Positions 8,536 to 17,907 of a stretch of 40,365 nt of DNA are shown in pieces; the first letter of the stretch is position 1; every line of letters starts with the position of its first letter. The DNA comes from Holophagaceae bacterium (GTDB lineage: Bacteria > Acidobacteriota > Holophagae > Holophagales > Holophagaceae): the NCBI GenBank assembly GCA_017859995.1, contig JAFJUR010000004.1:1-40365 (forward strand), written 5' to 3'. The notes under the pieces were generated by a model. That model was not told the DNA's origin. It did not search any database and worked only from the letters and a program-made list of their open reading frames with translations. The position numbers and the translations under genes were made by a program.

Positions 8536-9111
8536 ATGAATCACCCCCAGCCCCCCGAGACGTCGAACGAACCCCTGGCCCCCGGCCAGCGGCTGCCGGA
8601 ATCCGAGCGCAAGGAGTTGAGCCCGGAAGCCATCGCGGAGATCCACGCCATCATGGCGAAATTTCCCGACAAGCTGGCGGCCACGCTGCCCGCCCTGCAC
8701 ATCGCCCAGCGGGAGTTCGGCTTCGTGAGTCTCTCGGCCATGCGCGCCGTGGCGAAGGCCATCGGCATCCCCGAGGGGCATGTGTTCGGCGTGGCCACCT
8801 TCTACACGATGTACCAGAAGGCTCCGGTGGGTAAGTACCACTTCTCGGTGTGCACCAACATCAGCTGTGCCCTGCGCGGCGCCACCCAGCTGCTGGAGAA
8901 GGTCTGCGAGAAGACCGGCGTGAAGCCCGGCCAGGGCCCCAGCCCCGACGGCATGTGGAGCGTGGAGGAAGTGGAGTGCCTGGCCGGCTGCGGCGTGGCG
9001 CCCTGCATCCAGGTGAACCACGATGTCTACGACGAGCTGGTGGATGAACAGAAGCTCGTGGAAGTGATGGAAGCCTGCAAGCGCGGTGAGTACCGCCCTT
9101 GGGCTCAGTGA
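8536..9111 (+). CDS. nuoE: NADH-quinone oxidoreductase subunit E (24 kDa, 2Fe-2S)
   Basis: FGVATFYTMYQ; VCTNISCALRGA (Cx4C) and ECLAGCGVAP (Cx3C) cluster ligands. Confidence 0.94.
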   Translation: MNHPQPPETSNEPLAPGQRLPESERKELSPEAIAEIHAIMAKFPDKLAATLPALHIAQREFGFVSLSAMRAVAKAIGIPEGHVFGVATFYTMYQKAPVGKYHFSVCTNISCALRGATQLLEKVCEKTGVKPGQGPSPDGMWSVEEVECLAGCGVAPCIQVNHDVYDELVDEQKLVEVMEACKRGEYRPWAQ

Positions 9112-9122
9112 GGGGGAAGACG

Positions 9123-10493
9123 ATGGCCGCCATCCGCACCAAGCGCGATCCCCACACCTACACCTTCCCCGGCTTCGGTTCGGAGAAGTTCCCGAACCTC
9201 ATGCTCCGCGGCGCCGGCGATCTGAACAACTGGCACCTCAAGGTCTACGAGCAGCAGCACGAAGGCTACGTGGCCATGAAGCAGGCCCTGAAGATGGAGC
9301 CCGTGGCGGTGACCGAAGAGGTGAAGACCTCGGGCATCCGCGGCCGTGGTGGCGCGGGCTTCCCGGCGGGCCTCAAGTGGTCCTTCATGCCCAAGGACAC
9401 GCCGGAGCGCAAGCTCACCCGCTACCTGGTCTGCAACGGCGACGAAGGCGAGCCCGGCACCTTCAAGGATCGCGTCATCCTGGAGTACAACCCCCACCAG
9501 CTCATCGAGGGCATGATCATCGGCGGCTGGGCCATGCAGTGCGCCATGGGCTATGTCTACATCCGCGGCGAGTTCCTTTGGCTCATCGAGAAGCTGGAAG
9601 CGGCGCTCCAGGAAGCCCGCGACGCCGGCTACCTCGGCAAGAACATCCTGGGCACCGGGTGGGACTACGACATCCTGGTCTACCGGGGCGCCGGCGCCTA
9701 CATCTGCGGCGAGGAAACGGCCCTGCTGAACTCGCTGGAAGGCCGCCGCGGCGAGCCCCGCGTGAAGCCGCCCTTCCCGGCGGCCAAGGGCGCCTTTGGC
9801 CAGCCCACCACCGTGAACAACGTGGAGACGCTCGCCGCCGTGCCCCCCATCATCCGCATGGGCGGCGCCGAGTACGCCAAGATCGGCACGCCGAAAAACA
9901 CAGGCACCCGCATCTTCGGCGTCAGCGGACACGTGAAGCGGCCCGGCATCTACGAGCTGCCCCTCGGCACCCCCATGAACTTCCTGGTGGAAGAACTGGC
10001 CGGCGGTTCCAGCACCGGCAAGAAGATCAAGGCCATCATCCCCGGCGGCGCCAGCGCGCCCATGTTTGATGACAAGGATTTCGACTGCCCCCTGGACTTC
10101 GACACCGTGAAGGCCCGGGGTTCCATGGCGGGTTCGGGCGGTCTCATCGTCATGGACGAAGACACCTGCATCGTCCAGGCCACCCTGCGGCTCATCAAGT
10201 TCTACGCTCACGAGAGCTGCGGCCAGTGCACGCCCTGCCGCGAAGGCTGCAACTGGATGGAGATGATCCTCCACCGCATCGAGCACGGCGAAGGCCGCAT
10301 GGAGGACCTCGACCTGCTGGCGAACCTCACGCCGCGCATCAGCATGCGGACCCTCTGCCCCCTGGGCGATGCCGCCTGCGGACCCATGGATTCCGCGCTC
10401 CAGAAGTTCCGCCACGAGTTCGAGCATCACATCACCCACAAGACCTGCTACACCAGCGGGTCGCGCCTGCTCTCCAAGGTCGGGGCGCACTAG
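9123..10493 (+). CDS. nuoF: NADH-quinone oxidoreductase subunit F (51 kDa)
   Basis: GIRGRGGAGFPAGLKWSF, CNGDEGEPGTFKDR, GAGAYICGEETALLNSLEG, ESCGQCTPCREG. Confidence 0.97.
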   Translation: MAAIRTKRDPHTYTFPGFGSEKFPNLMLRGAGDLNNWHLKVYEQQHEGYVAMKQALKMEPVAVTEEVKTSGIRGRGGAGFPAGLKWSFMPKDTPERKLTRYLVCNGDEGEPGTFKDRVILEYNPHQLIEGMIIGGWAMQCAMGYVYIRGEFLWLIEKLEAALQEARDAGYLGKNILGTGWDYDILVYRGAGAYICGEETALLNSLEGRRGEPRVKPPFPAAKGAFGQPTTVNNVETLAAVPPIIRMGGAEYAKIGTPKNTGTRIFGVSGHVKRPGIYELPLGTPMNFLVEELAGGSSTGKKIKAIIPGGASAPMFDDKDFDCPLDFDTVKARGSMAGSGGLIVMDEDTCIVQATLRLIKFYAHESCGQCTPCREGCNWMEMILHRIEHGEGRMEDLDLLANLTPRISMRTLCPLGDAACGPMDSALQKFRHEFEHHITHKTCYTSGSRLLSKVGAH

Positions 10494-10514
10494 CCCGCGG
10501 TTCGGACCTCCTCG

Positions 10515-10541
10515 AAAAGGGCGCCCCCGTGGCGCCCTTTT
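10515..10541 (+). terminator. Candidate intrinsic terminator after nuoF
   Basis: AAAAGGGCGCC-CCCGT-GGCGCCCTTTT: 11-bp perfect stem ending in TTTT. Confidence 0.75.
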
Positions 10542-10563
10542 CCCATCCTGGGATACTGGCGCC

Positions 10564-11907
10564 ATGCGCACCCTGCTGCTTGCCCTCCTGACGGCTTTCC
10601 TACCCGCCCAGGAAGCCTTCCTGGTGAAGCCCTACCTTCAGCTGGGGGACGCGCCGAAGGGGCTGGCCAAGGAGCGGCTGGACGTTCTGTGGCACACGAC
10701 GGACCAGGAGGGGGCCTGGAGCGTGGAGATGCGCGCGGGCAAGGGCTGGGTGGCCCAGGCGGCCCCGGCCTTCCAGCGCCTCGACGCGCCGCCCCTGCCA
10801 CCGCACCGCATCTACCGAGCCACCCTCCGCAACCTTGGGCCTGGCGCCCGCATGCCGTACCGGCTGAAGCGCGACGGGGCGGTGGTCTTCGAGGCGGTGG
10901 CCCAAGTCCGCAAACCGGGACCGCACCGGATGGTGGTGTTCGGGGATGCGGCCGACGGCTCAGCCGGCCAGGTGGCCATCGCCCAGGCGGTGCTGGCGGC
11001 GGCGCCCGACGCGGTGTTCATCGTCGGCGACCTGGTCTACGGCATGGGGCAGGCCTCCGATTACCGGGCCCGCTTCTTCCCGGTCTACAACGCCGAGGCC
11101 CTGCCTCTGATGCGCACGGTTCCGTTCCTGGGCGTTCCCGGCAACCACGATGTGCCCTTCCGGAAGGTGCCTGACGCCGCGGCCTATTTCGCGTACTGGT
11201 CGCTGCCCATGAACGGCCCGGCGCTGAAGCGGGGCGACCTCAACGCCGCGCCAGTGGTGCCCGGCGTGCACGACGCGGTGGTGGCGGCCTCCGGCGCGGC
11301 CTATCCGCGCATGGCCAGCTTCAGCTTCGACTACGGCCCGGCGCACTGGACGGTGCTTGATTCCAACGCCTACGTGGATTGGGAAAGCCCGGAGATGAAG
11401 GCCTGGCTCGAGGCCGACCTGAAGACCGCCAAGGGTGCCGCCTGGCGCATCGTGGCCCTCCACCACCCCCTGTTCCAGAGCTCCCGGAGCCACATGGACG
11501 ACCAGTGGATGCGGCCCATCAGCCCGATCCTGGAGAAGTACGGGGTGGATCTGGTGCTCGCGGGTCACGTGCACAACTACCAACGTTCGGCGCCCCTGCG
11601 GTTCAAGACCACGCAGATCGGCCGCCGGGGCAAGCCCGTGGCCGGTGAGTTCACCGTGGATGAGGCCTTCGACGGCAAGACCCGCACCCGGGCCCAGGGT
11701 GTCATCCACGTGGTGACGGGCGCCGGCGGCGCCGAGCTCTACGATCCCTGGCAGACCGACATCCGTGCCAGCTGGCAGCCCTGGACCCGGACCTTCATCT
11801 CCGACCGCCACTCCTTCACAGTGCTGGATGTGGAAGCGAAGAAGTTGCGGATGCGTCAGCTCGACGCCGAGGGGCGGGAGCTGGACGCCATCACGCTGAC
11901 GAAGTAG
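10564..11907 (+). CDS. Secreted metallophosphoesterase, purple acid phosphatase-like
   Basis: Signal peptide; VFGDAADG, VGDLVYG, VPGNHD, ALHHPLF, LAGHVHNYQRS metal-ligand motifs. Confidence 0.87.
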   Translation: MRTLLLALLTAFLPAQEAFLVKPYLQLGDAPKGLAKERLDVLWHTTDQEGAWSVEMRAGKGWVAQAAPAFQRLDAPPLPPHRIYRATLRNLGPGARMPYRLKRDGAVVFEAVAQVRKPGPHRMVVFGDAADGSAGQVAIAQAVLAAAPDAVFIVGDLVYGMGQASDYRARFFPVYNAEALPLMRTVPFLGVPGNHDVPFRKVPDAAAYFAYWSLPMNGPALKRGDLNAAPVVPGVHDAVVAASGAAYPRMASFSFDYGPAHWTVLDSNAYVDWESPEMKAWLEADLKTAKGAAWRIVALHHPLFQSSRSHMDDQWMRPISPILEKYGVDLVLAGHVHNYQRSAPLRFKTTQIGRRGKPVAGEFTVDEAFDGKTRTRAQGVIHVVTGAGGAELYDPWQTDIRASWQPWTRTFISDRHSFTVLDVEAKKLRMRQLDAEGRELDAITLTK

Positions 11908-11951
11908 GGCGCCTCACGATTCCGCGTGTTGATCATCGTCAGGGCGGGCGC

Positions 11952-12386
11952 CTAGCGGATGCCAGAGGCGAGCCAGTAGGCGCGGATCCGGTGATTCCGC
12001 AGTTCGAAGATCCAGGTGTCGGTCCAGATGGCGTTGGTCTGGACTTTGACGCTGGCGTGGAGGGTTCCCTGCACGTCCTTCAGGGGACCGACTTCAACCT
12101 GGAGGTTCGGATGCTTCTGGAAGGAGGCCTGGAAGAACTCCCGGATCTGGGCCTTGGACAGCGTCGTCTCGGTGCCACGGAAGACGGCATCCTCCTCCAG
12201 GTACCGCATCATGCCGTCCAGGTCCCGGCGGCCATAGGCGGCGAGGAAACCCAGGACGGCCTTGGCGTCCGCGACAGGGATGGTCGGGGTGGACTGGGGT
12301 CCTGGCTGGCACGACACCAGGATGGCGAGCACGGGAAGGGCGGCGCTCCGGGCTGCGACACCGCATCCATGACTTGCCCGGCCCAT
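11952..12386 (-). CDS. NTF2-like/SnoaL-type protein, putative lipoprotein
   Basis: Lipobox-like AILVSC; NTF2-like AAYGRRDLDGMMRYLEEDAVFRG...REFFQASFQKHP. Confidence 0.6.
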   Translation of the reverse strand: MGRASHGCGVAARSAALPVLAILVSCQPGPQSTPTIPVADAKAVLGFLAAYGRRDLDGMMRYLEEDAVFRGTETTLSKAQIREFFQASFQKHPNLQVEVGPLKDVQGTLHASVKVQTNAIWTDTWIFELRNHRIRAYWLASGIR

Positions 12387-12396
12387 GGAGCCGGTC

Positions 12397-12894
12397 CTAC
12401 CGCCCGAAGCTGATGGAATACGTCAGCGGCTTGGGCAGCTGGGGGCTCTTCACGGTGGCCGTGAGCTTCAGGGACTTGCCGTCCGGGCTCATCTGGAACA
12501 CGTTGGTGCGCTCGCCGTCCTCGTTCTTGAAGGTCTGGACCAGCTGGCCCTTGGTCACCTGCGCAGCCACCTGGAACTTGTCGCCGTCCTCGCGGGTCCA
12601 AGGGGCGGACTTGCCGTCGGCGGGCATGTGGATGGGCTCGCGCTCGTCGAGCTTCACGAGCACTTCCTTGTCGGTGAGGGTGATGGCCACCTTCTTGTAG
12701 GCGGGGTTCAGCTTGGTGAGGCGGCCGCGGGCGATGGGGCGCTTGATGAAGTTCATGTCGGCCACCGTGGCGTTGATGGCGGCGGCGATGTCATCGGCCT
12801 TGGTCTGGTTCCAGGTGCCCGCCAGCGTGGGCTCCTGGGCGGCCAGGGTGAGGCATGCGAATACAGGAACGAGGAACAGCCGGGACAGGCGCAT
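12397..12894 (-). CDS. Secreted hypothetical protein
   Basis: Signal peptide MRLSRLFLVPVFACLTLAAQ; no family recognised with confidence. Confidence 0.65.
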   Translation of the reverse strand: MRLSRLFLVPVFACLTLAAQEPTLAGTWNQTKADDIAAAINATVADMNFIKRPIARGRLTKLNPAYKKVAITLTDKEVLVKLDEREPIHMPADGKSAPWTREDGDKFQVAAQVTKGQLVQTFKNEDGERTNVFQMSPDGKSLKLTATVKSPQLPKPLTYSISFGR

Positions 12895-12940
12895 GGGGTC
12901 TCCGTGGGATTGGGTGGTCCCACCATAGCACCCCCGCACG

Positions 12941-12970
12941 CAGAAATGGCCCCGAGCGGGGCCATTTCTG
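12941..12970. terminator. Strong hairpin downstream of argF (minus-strand transcription)
   Basis: CAGAAATGGCCCC-GAGC-GGGGCCATTTCTG: 13-bp perfect stem, 16 nt past the argF stop. Confidence 0.65.
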
Positions 12971-12985
12971 CGCAGGCGGCGTCAC

Positions 12986-13978
12986 CTACCCGATGGTGGC
13001 CACCATCACGGCCTTGATGGTGTGCATGCGGTTTTCCGCCTCGTCGAAGACCACGCTGTGGCGTGAGCGGAACACCTCGTCGGTGACCTCGCGGATGTCG
13101 TGGCCGAGGGCCTTCTGCTCCTTGGCCAGCTTGGTCTCGAAGTCGTGGAAGGCGGGCAGGCAGTGCAGGAACTTCACGTCGGGGTTGCCGGTCTTCTGGA
13201 TCATCTCCATGGTGACCTTGAAGGGCGTGAGCAGCTTCACGCGCTCGGGGATCTGGTCCTCCTCGCCCATGCTGGCCCACACGTCGGTGTAGAGCACGTC
13301 GGCGCCCTTCACGGCCTCATCCACGTTGTCGGTCACCTCGATGGTGGCGCCGGTCTGCTTCGCGACCTCCCGGGCGGCTTCGAGCACCTTCGGATCGGGC
13401 GCCAGGGCCTTGGGCCCCAGGGCCACCATGTGCATGCCGGTCTTGGCGGCGCCGTACATCAGGGCGTAGCTCATGTTGTTGCGGATGTCGCCGCAGAAGA
13501 CCAGCTTCACCTTGTGCAGGGGCTTGGCGATGTGCTCCTCGATGGTGAGGAAGTCCGCCAGGATCTGGGTGGGGTGGTCGGTGTCCGTGAGGCCGTTCCA
13601 CACGGGCACGCCGCTGTGCCTGGCCAGGGCTTCGACGACCTCCTGCTTGTAGCCGCGGTACTCGATGCCGTCGTAGAAGCGGCCCAGCACCTTGGCGCTG
13701 TCCTCGATGGATTCCTTCTTGCCCACCTGGGAGCTGGCGGAATCCAGGAAGGTCACGTGGGCGCCCTCTTCCAGCGCGCCGACCTCGAAGGCGCAGCGGG
13801 TGCGCGTGCTGGTCTTCTCGAAGAGCAGCACGATGTTCTTGCCCTTGAGCAGGTCGTTGAACACGCCCATGCGCTTCTTGGCCTTCAGGTCCCGCGAGAG
13901 GTCGAGCAGGTAGCGCACCTCCTCCGGGGAGAAGTCCATCAGCGTGAGAAAACTGCGACCCTTCAGATTGACGGCCAT
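12986..13978 (-). CDS. argF: Ornithine carbamoyltransferase
   Basis: [41 protein letters not shown]. Start chosen at [11 protein letters not shown]. Confidence 0.93.
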   Translation of the reverse strand: MAVNLKGRSFLTLMDFSPEEVRYLLDLSRDLKAKKRMGVFNDLLKGKNIVLLFEKTSTRTRCAFEVGALEEGAHVTFLDSASSQVGKKESIEDSAKVLGRFYDGIEYRGYKQEVVEALARHSGVPVWNGLTDTDHPTQILADFLTIEEHIAKPLHKVKLVFCGDIRNNMSYALMYGAAKTGMHMVALGPKALAPDPKVLEAAREVAKQTGATIEVTDNVDEAVKGADVLYTDVWASMGEEDQIPERVKLLTPFKVTMEMIQKTGNPDVKFLHCLPAFHDFETKLAKEQKALGHDIREVTDEVFRSRHSVVFDEAENRMHTIKAVMVATIG

Positions 13979-14081
13979 GAGGTCCTCCATGTCGTAGACA
14001 GCGCCCAGAGTAGCGCCGACCGCCTGGATCGGCGATTTCTAAGAAGGCGCGCCGGGGATGCCTTGACAGAGTGTCAGCGTC

Positions 14082-14405
14082 CTACTGGAACGCCACCAGC
14101 AGTTGCCCCTTGGTCACCGTCTCGCCAGGGGCCACGTGGACGGCTTTCACGACGGCGCCATCGTGGGCGGCGATGCGGTTCTGCATCTTCATCGCCTCGA
14201 GCACGAGCAGGCCCTGGCCGCAGGTCACCCGGTCGCCCGGCTTCACGAGCACCTCAAGGATCAGGCCCGGGATGATGGCCGTCAGCCGCTTCGGATCCTT
14301 GGGGACGTAGGGCTTCCGCTGGGCGTACTTCCGCGTGAGGGCGGTCTCGTACAGCACGCCGTTCAGGGCGATCGTTTGGCGGGGCTGGGTCTTCGTGGCA
14401 GGCAT
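14082..14405 (-). CDS. Biotin carboxyl carrier protein
   Basis: Biotinylation motif VLEAMKMQN and flanking biotinyl domain (ILEVLVKPGDRV...VAPGETVTKGQLLV). Confidence 0.9.
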   Translation of the reverse strand: MPATKTQPRQTIALNGVLYETALTRKYAQRKPYVPKDPKRLTAIIPGLILEVLVKPGDRVTCGQGLLVLEAMKMQNRIAAHDGAVVKAVHVAPGETVTKGQLLVAFQ

Positions 14406-14446
14406 GGGACCTCGCGTCGGTTGGAAGGGCGGACGGGCAGGGCCCC

Positions 14447-15988
14447 TCAGAACGGCGGCACGCCGTGCTTCCGGGCCGGCCGCTGCTCAGCCTTGTGCGT
14501 GGAGATCTCCAGGGCGTGCAGCAGGAAGTCGCGGGTCTGTTGGGGGGCGATGACCGCATCCACGTGGCCATTGGCGGCGGCCACGTAGGGGCTGGCGAAC
14601 TTCTCGGTGTATTCCTTCACCTTCTCCTTGCGGAAGGCTTCGGGATCCGCGGCGGCGGCGATCTCGCCCTTGAAGATGATGTTGGCCGCGCCCTCGGGGC
14701 CCATGACGGCGATCTCGGCGCAGGGCCAGGCGAAGACGAAGTCGGCGCCCAGGTGCCGCGAGCACATGGCGATGTAGCCGCCGCCGTAGGCCTTGCGGAG
14801 GATCACGGTGATCTTGGGCACCGAGGCTTCGCTGTAGGCATAGAGCAGCTTGGCGCCGTGGCGGATGACGCCGGCGTGCTCCTGGTCCACGCCCGGCAGG
14901 TAGCCCGGAAGATCCACGAAGGTCACCAGGGGGATGTTGAAGGCGTCGCAGAAGCGGATGAACCGGGCGGCCTTGTCCGAGCTGTCCACGTCCAGCACGC
15001 CCGCCAGCACCATGGGCTGGTTGGCCACCATGCCCACGGTGCGGCCGTCCATGCGGGCGAAGCCCACCACGATGTTCGAGGCCCAGAGCTCCTGGACCTC
15101 CATGAAGTCGGAACCGTCGCACACGGCCCGCAGGACATCCCGTACGTCATAGGGTTTGTTCGACTCGGCCGGGATGATCCGCTCGAGGGGCGTTCCGACC
15201 CGGGGTGGCCTTGCCGTGAATGGATCGGCGGTCTTCCGGTTGTTCCAGGGGATGTAGGTCACCAGGCGCTTCACCTGCTCGAAGCACTCCGCCTCGCTCT
15301 GGGCGTAGAAGTGGGAGTTGCCCGAGAGCTCCGACTGCACCCGGGCCCCGCCGAGGTCCTCCATGGAGATCTCCTCGCCGAGCACGGTCTTGATGACCTC
15401 GGGGCCCGTGATGAACATCTTCGAGATCTTGTCCACGACGAAGACGAAATCCGTGAGGGCCGGCGAGTACACCGCGCCGCCGGCGCAGGGGCCGAGGACG
15501 ATGGAGATCTGCGGGATGACGCCCGAGGCCAGGGTGTTCCGGTAGAAGATCTCGCCGTAGCCCGCCAGGGAATTCACGCCCTCCTGGATGCGGGCGCCGC
15601 CGGAATCGTTGATGCCGATGAGCGGGATGCCCATCTTGATGGCGTGATCCATGATCTTGGTGATCTTGCGGGCGTGGGCGAGCCCCAGGGATCCGCCCGC
15701 CACCGTGAAGTCCTGGGCGAAGATGGCCACGGGATGGCCAAGGATGGTGCCCGTGCCGGTGATGACGCCGTCCCCGGGCAGCTGCTTTTTCTCCATGCCG
15801 AAATCCGAGCACTTGTGCTCGACGAAGAGGTCGTACTCGTGGAAGGAATCCTGGTCGAGGATGGCGGTGATGCGCTCGCGGGCCAGCAGCTTGCCCTGGG
15901 CCGCCTGCTTGCGGGCCGCCTCGGGGTGGGGCTCGGTGGCCTCGGCGTGCTTGACCGCGTGATCCTTCATCTTCTTGGGCAGGGACAT
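14447..15988 (-). CDS. Acyl-CoA carboxylase/methylmalonyl-CoA decarboxylase carboxyltransferase subunit
   Basis: Approx. 513 aa; QDFTVAGGSLGLAHARKI, GINDSGGARIQEGV, GPCAGGAVYSPALTDF, FVDLPGYLPGVDQEHAGVIRHGAKLLYAY, KAYGGGYIAM. Confidence 0.92.
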   Translation of the reverse strand: MSLPKKMKDHAVKHAEATEPHPEAARKQAAQGKLLARERITAILDQDSFHEYDLFVEHKCSDFGMEKKQLPGDGVITGTGTILGHPVAIFAQDFTVAGGSLGLAHARKITKIMDHAIKMGIPLIGINDSGGARIQEGVNSLAGYGEIFYRNTLASGVIPQISIVLGPCAGGAVYSPALTDFVFVVDKISKMFITGPEVIKTVLGEEISMEDLGGARVQSELSGNSHFYAQSEAECFEQVKRLVTYIPWNNRKTADPFTARPPRVGTPLERIIPAESNKPYDVRDVLRAVCDGSDFMEVQELWASNIVVGFARMDGRTVGMVANQPMVLAGVLDVDSSDKAARFIRFCDAFNIPLVTFVDLPGYLPGVDQEHAGVIRHGAKLLYAYSEASVPKITVILRKAYGGGYIAMCSRHLGADFVFAWPCAEIAVMGPEGAANIIFKGEIAAAADPEAFRKEKVKEYTEKFASPYVAAANGHVDAVIAPQQTRDFLLHALEISTHKAEQRPARKHGVPPF

Positions 15989-16116
15989 CAGGGGCCTCGT
16001 TGGCGTACCGGTGCAGGGATCGGTAGGAAGATGACTAATACATCGTGAATGACTATGCCAGGGAGTGATTGAGGCATTGATCACGGTTCAGGTGGTCGGA
16101 CCAGTGGATTCACGGG

Positions 16117-16144
16117 TTTACAGAAGGCGGGTTCGACGTATAGT
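16117..16144 (+). promoter_or_regulatory. Candidate sigma70-type promoter for the CBS-domain gene
   Basis: TTTACA (16117-16122), N16, TATAGT (16139-16144), 53 nt before ATG 16198. Confidence 0.6.
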
Positions 16145-16197
16145 CAGGTCCACGAACCCCACATCCAAACGCTGAAACTGAAGGCAGAGGAGGCACC

Positions 16198-16626
16198 ATG
16201 CGGCCACTGAAGCAGCTGATCGAAGGGAAGCGTCCCGCCGTGACCGTGGGGCCGGAGGATACGGTGTTCACGGCCCTGACCCTGCTCGCGCAGTACGACA
16301 TCGGCGCCCTGCTGGTGCTGGAGCGGGGCCGTCTCGTGGGCATCTTCTCCGAGCGCGACTACGCCCGGAAGATCATCCTCAAGGGCAAGACCTCCAAGGA
16401 CACCCCCGTGCGGGAGATCATGAGCGACAAGGTCAGCTGCGTGACCCTCAGCCAGTCGGTGGAGGAGTGCATGGCCCTCATGACCGACAAGCGCATCCGC
16501 CACCTGCCCGTGCTCGGGCCCGGCGAGCAGGTCATCGGCATCCTCTCCATCGGCGACCTGGTCAAGGAGACCATCTCCGACCAGAAGTTAACAATCGACC
16601 AGCTGGTTCAATACATCCAGACCTAG
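16198..16626 (+). CDS. CBS domain-containing protein
   Basis: Two CBS motifs: TVFTALTLLAQYDIGALLVLERGRLVGIFSERDYARK and SVEECMALMTDKRIRHLPVLGPGEQVIGILSIGDLVK. Confidence 0.92.
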   Translation: MRPLKQLIEGKRPAVTVGPEDTVFTALTLLAQYDIGALLVLERGRLVGIFSERDYARKIILKGKTSKDTPVREIMSDKVSCVTLSQSVEECMALMTDKRIRHLPVLGPGEQVIGILSIGDLVKETISDQKLTIDQLVQYIQT

Positions 16627-16630
16627 TACG

Positions 16631-16664
16631 GAAGAAGCGCCGGGGCGGGCCCCGGCGCTTCTTC
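16631..16664. terminator. Candidate bidirectional terminator between convergent genes
   Basis: GAAGAAGCGCCGGGG-CGGG-CCCCGGCGCTTCTTC: 15-bp perfect stem. Confidence 0.75.
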
Positions 16665-16677
16665 CTGCCAACGGCCC

Positions 16678-17817
16678 TCAGCCCTTGGGCTTGGACGCTT
16701 CCCGCCAGGCGGCGATGAGCTTGGCTTCGGCTTCGGCGTTGGGGCCGGCGAGGCGGGTGCGGCCCTTCTCGACCTTCTCCTGGGTCTTGTACCAGGCCAG
16801 GGTGTCCTTCACGGTCTCCAGCGCGGGACGGAAGGTGAGGCCGGCCTTCACGGCGCGGTCGTTGCGCCAGGTGTGGAAGCCCTTGGTCTCGCCCACGAAG
16901 GGGGCCCAGATGGGGAACTCGATGCCTTCCTGCTTGGCGAGGAAGTCTGCGGGAATCCACACGGGCTTGGCGTTCGGGTTGCCGGCCTTTCCGAAGGCGG
17001 CGACCAGCTCGCCCCAGGGCAGGCGCTTGGCGGGGCCGCAGGCGTTGAAGGCGCCCACGGTGCCCTGCTCCACCAGGTGCACCAGCCAGGCCGCCAGGTC
17101 GCGCACGTCGATGATCGACACCGGGTCGCTGGGCGCGCCGGGCACGGCGAGCTCGCCGCCCTTGTCGAAGCGCACGGGCCAGTAGGTGAAGCGGCCGGTG
17201 GGATCATCGGGGCCCACGATGTAGCCGGGGCGGATGACCGTGGTGCGGCCGGGCATGGCCTTTTCCGCGGCCTGCTCGCAGAGGGCTTTCAGCGCGCCGT
17301 AGTTCTCATAGGTCTTGCCCATGGTCTCCTGGGAGGGATCAGCCATGGTGGCCAGGGGCGCGTCCTCGGTGCCGTTCTCGGGGTTGGGCTCCTTGTAGGC
17401 GCTGATGCTGGAGATGTAGAGGTACTGCTTGGCCCGGGGCGCCACCAGCGCCGCCGAAGCCCCCACCATGCGCGGGTAGTAGCCGCTGTTGTCGATGACC
17501 GCGTCCCAGGTGCCGGTCTCCAGGGCCTTCAGGCCTTCGCCCTTCTTGGGATCGCGGTCGCCGTGAAGCTTCTCCACGCCGGGGAAGAGATCGGGGCGCG
17601 TCTTCCCGCGGTTGAACATGGTCACCTGGTGACCGCGGGCCTGGGCGATCTCGATGGTGGCGGGGCCCAGGAAGCCCGTGCCGCCGAGGATGAGGATCTT
17701 CTTGGGCGAAGGCTTGGCGCTCGGTTTGGCAGGCGCCGCGGACAGGTCGAGGCCGGTGGCGGCCAGGGCCGTGGCGGCGGCGGACCACTGGATGAATTCA
17801 CGTCGGGACACGGTCAT
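16678..17817 (-). CDS. NAD-dependent epimerase/dehydratase family protein with Tat-type signal
   Basis: Twin-Arg start MTVSRREFIQWSAAATALAATGLDLSAAPA; Rossmann motif ILILGGTGFLGPATIEIAQARGH. Confidence 0.85.
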   Translation of the reverse strand: MTVSRREFIQWSAAATALAATGLDLSAAPAKPSAKPSPKKILILGGTGFLGPATIEIAQARGHQVTMFNRGKTRPDLFPGVEKLHGDRDPKKGEGLKALETGTWDAVIDNSGYYPRMVGASAALVAPRAKQYLYISSISAYKEPNPENGTEDAPLATMADPSQETMGKTYENYGALKALCEQAAEKAMPGRTTVIRPGYIVGPDDPTGRFTYWPVRFDKGGELAVPGAPSDPVSIIDVRDLAAWLVHLVEQGTVGAFNACGPAKRLPWGELVAAFGKAGNPNAKPVWIPADFLAKQEGIEFPIWAPFVGETKGFHTWRNDRAVKAGLTFRPALETVKDTLAWYKTQEKVEKGRTRLAGPNAEAEAKLIAAWREASKPKG

Positions 17818-17842
17818 GGTGACCTCCGGCAGGGGATGGGGG

Positions 17843-17889
17843 TTGATGCATCGTAAACCGATATATACTCGTTTCCGTTTCCCTTGCAA
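17843..17889. promoter_or_regulatory. Candidate divergent promoters sharing an overlapping -10 region
   Basis: Plus: TTGATG (17843-17848), N15, TATACT (17864-17869). Minus: TTGCAA (17884-17889), N16, TATATA (17862-17867). Confidence 0.45.
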
Positions 17890-17907
17890 CCCTTTTCCGG
17901 ATGGCCC

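Noticed and set aside
9105-10571. 488-aa minus-strand ORF antisense to nuoF
   Set aside because: Shadow ORF, same reasoning.
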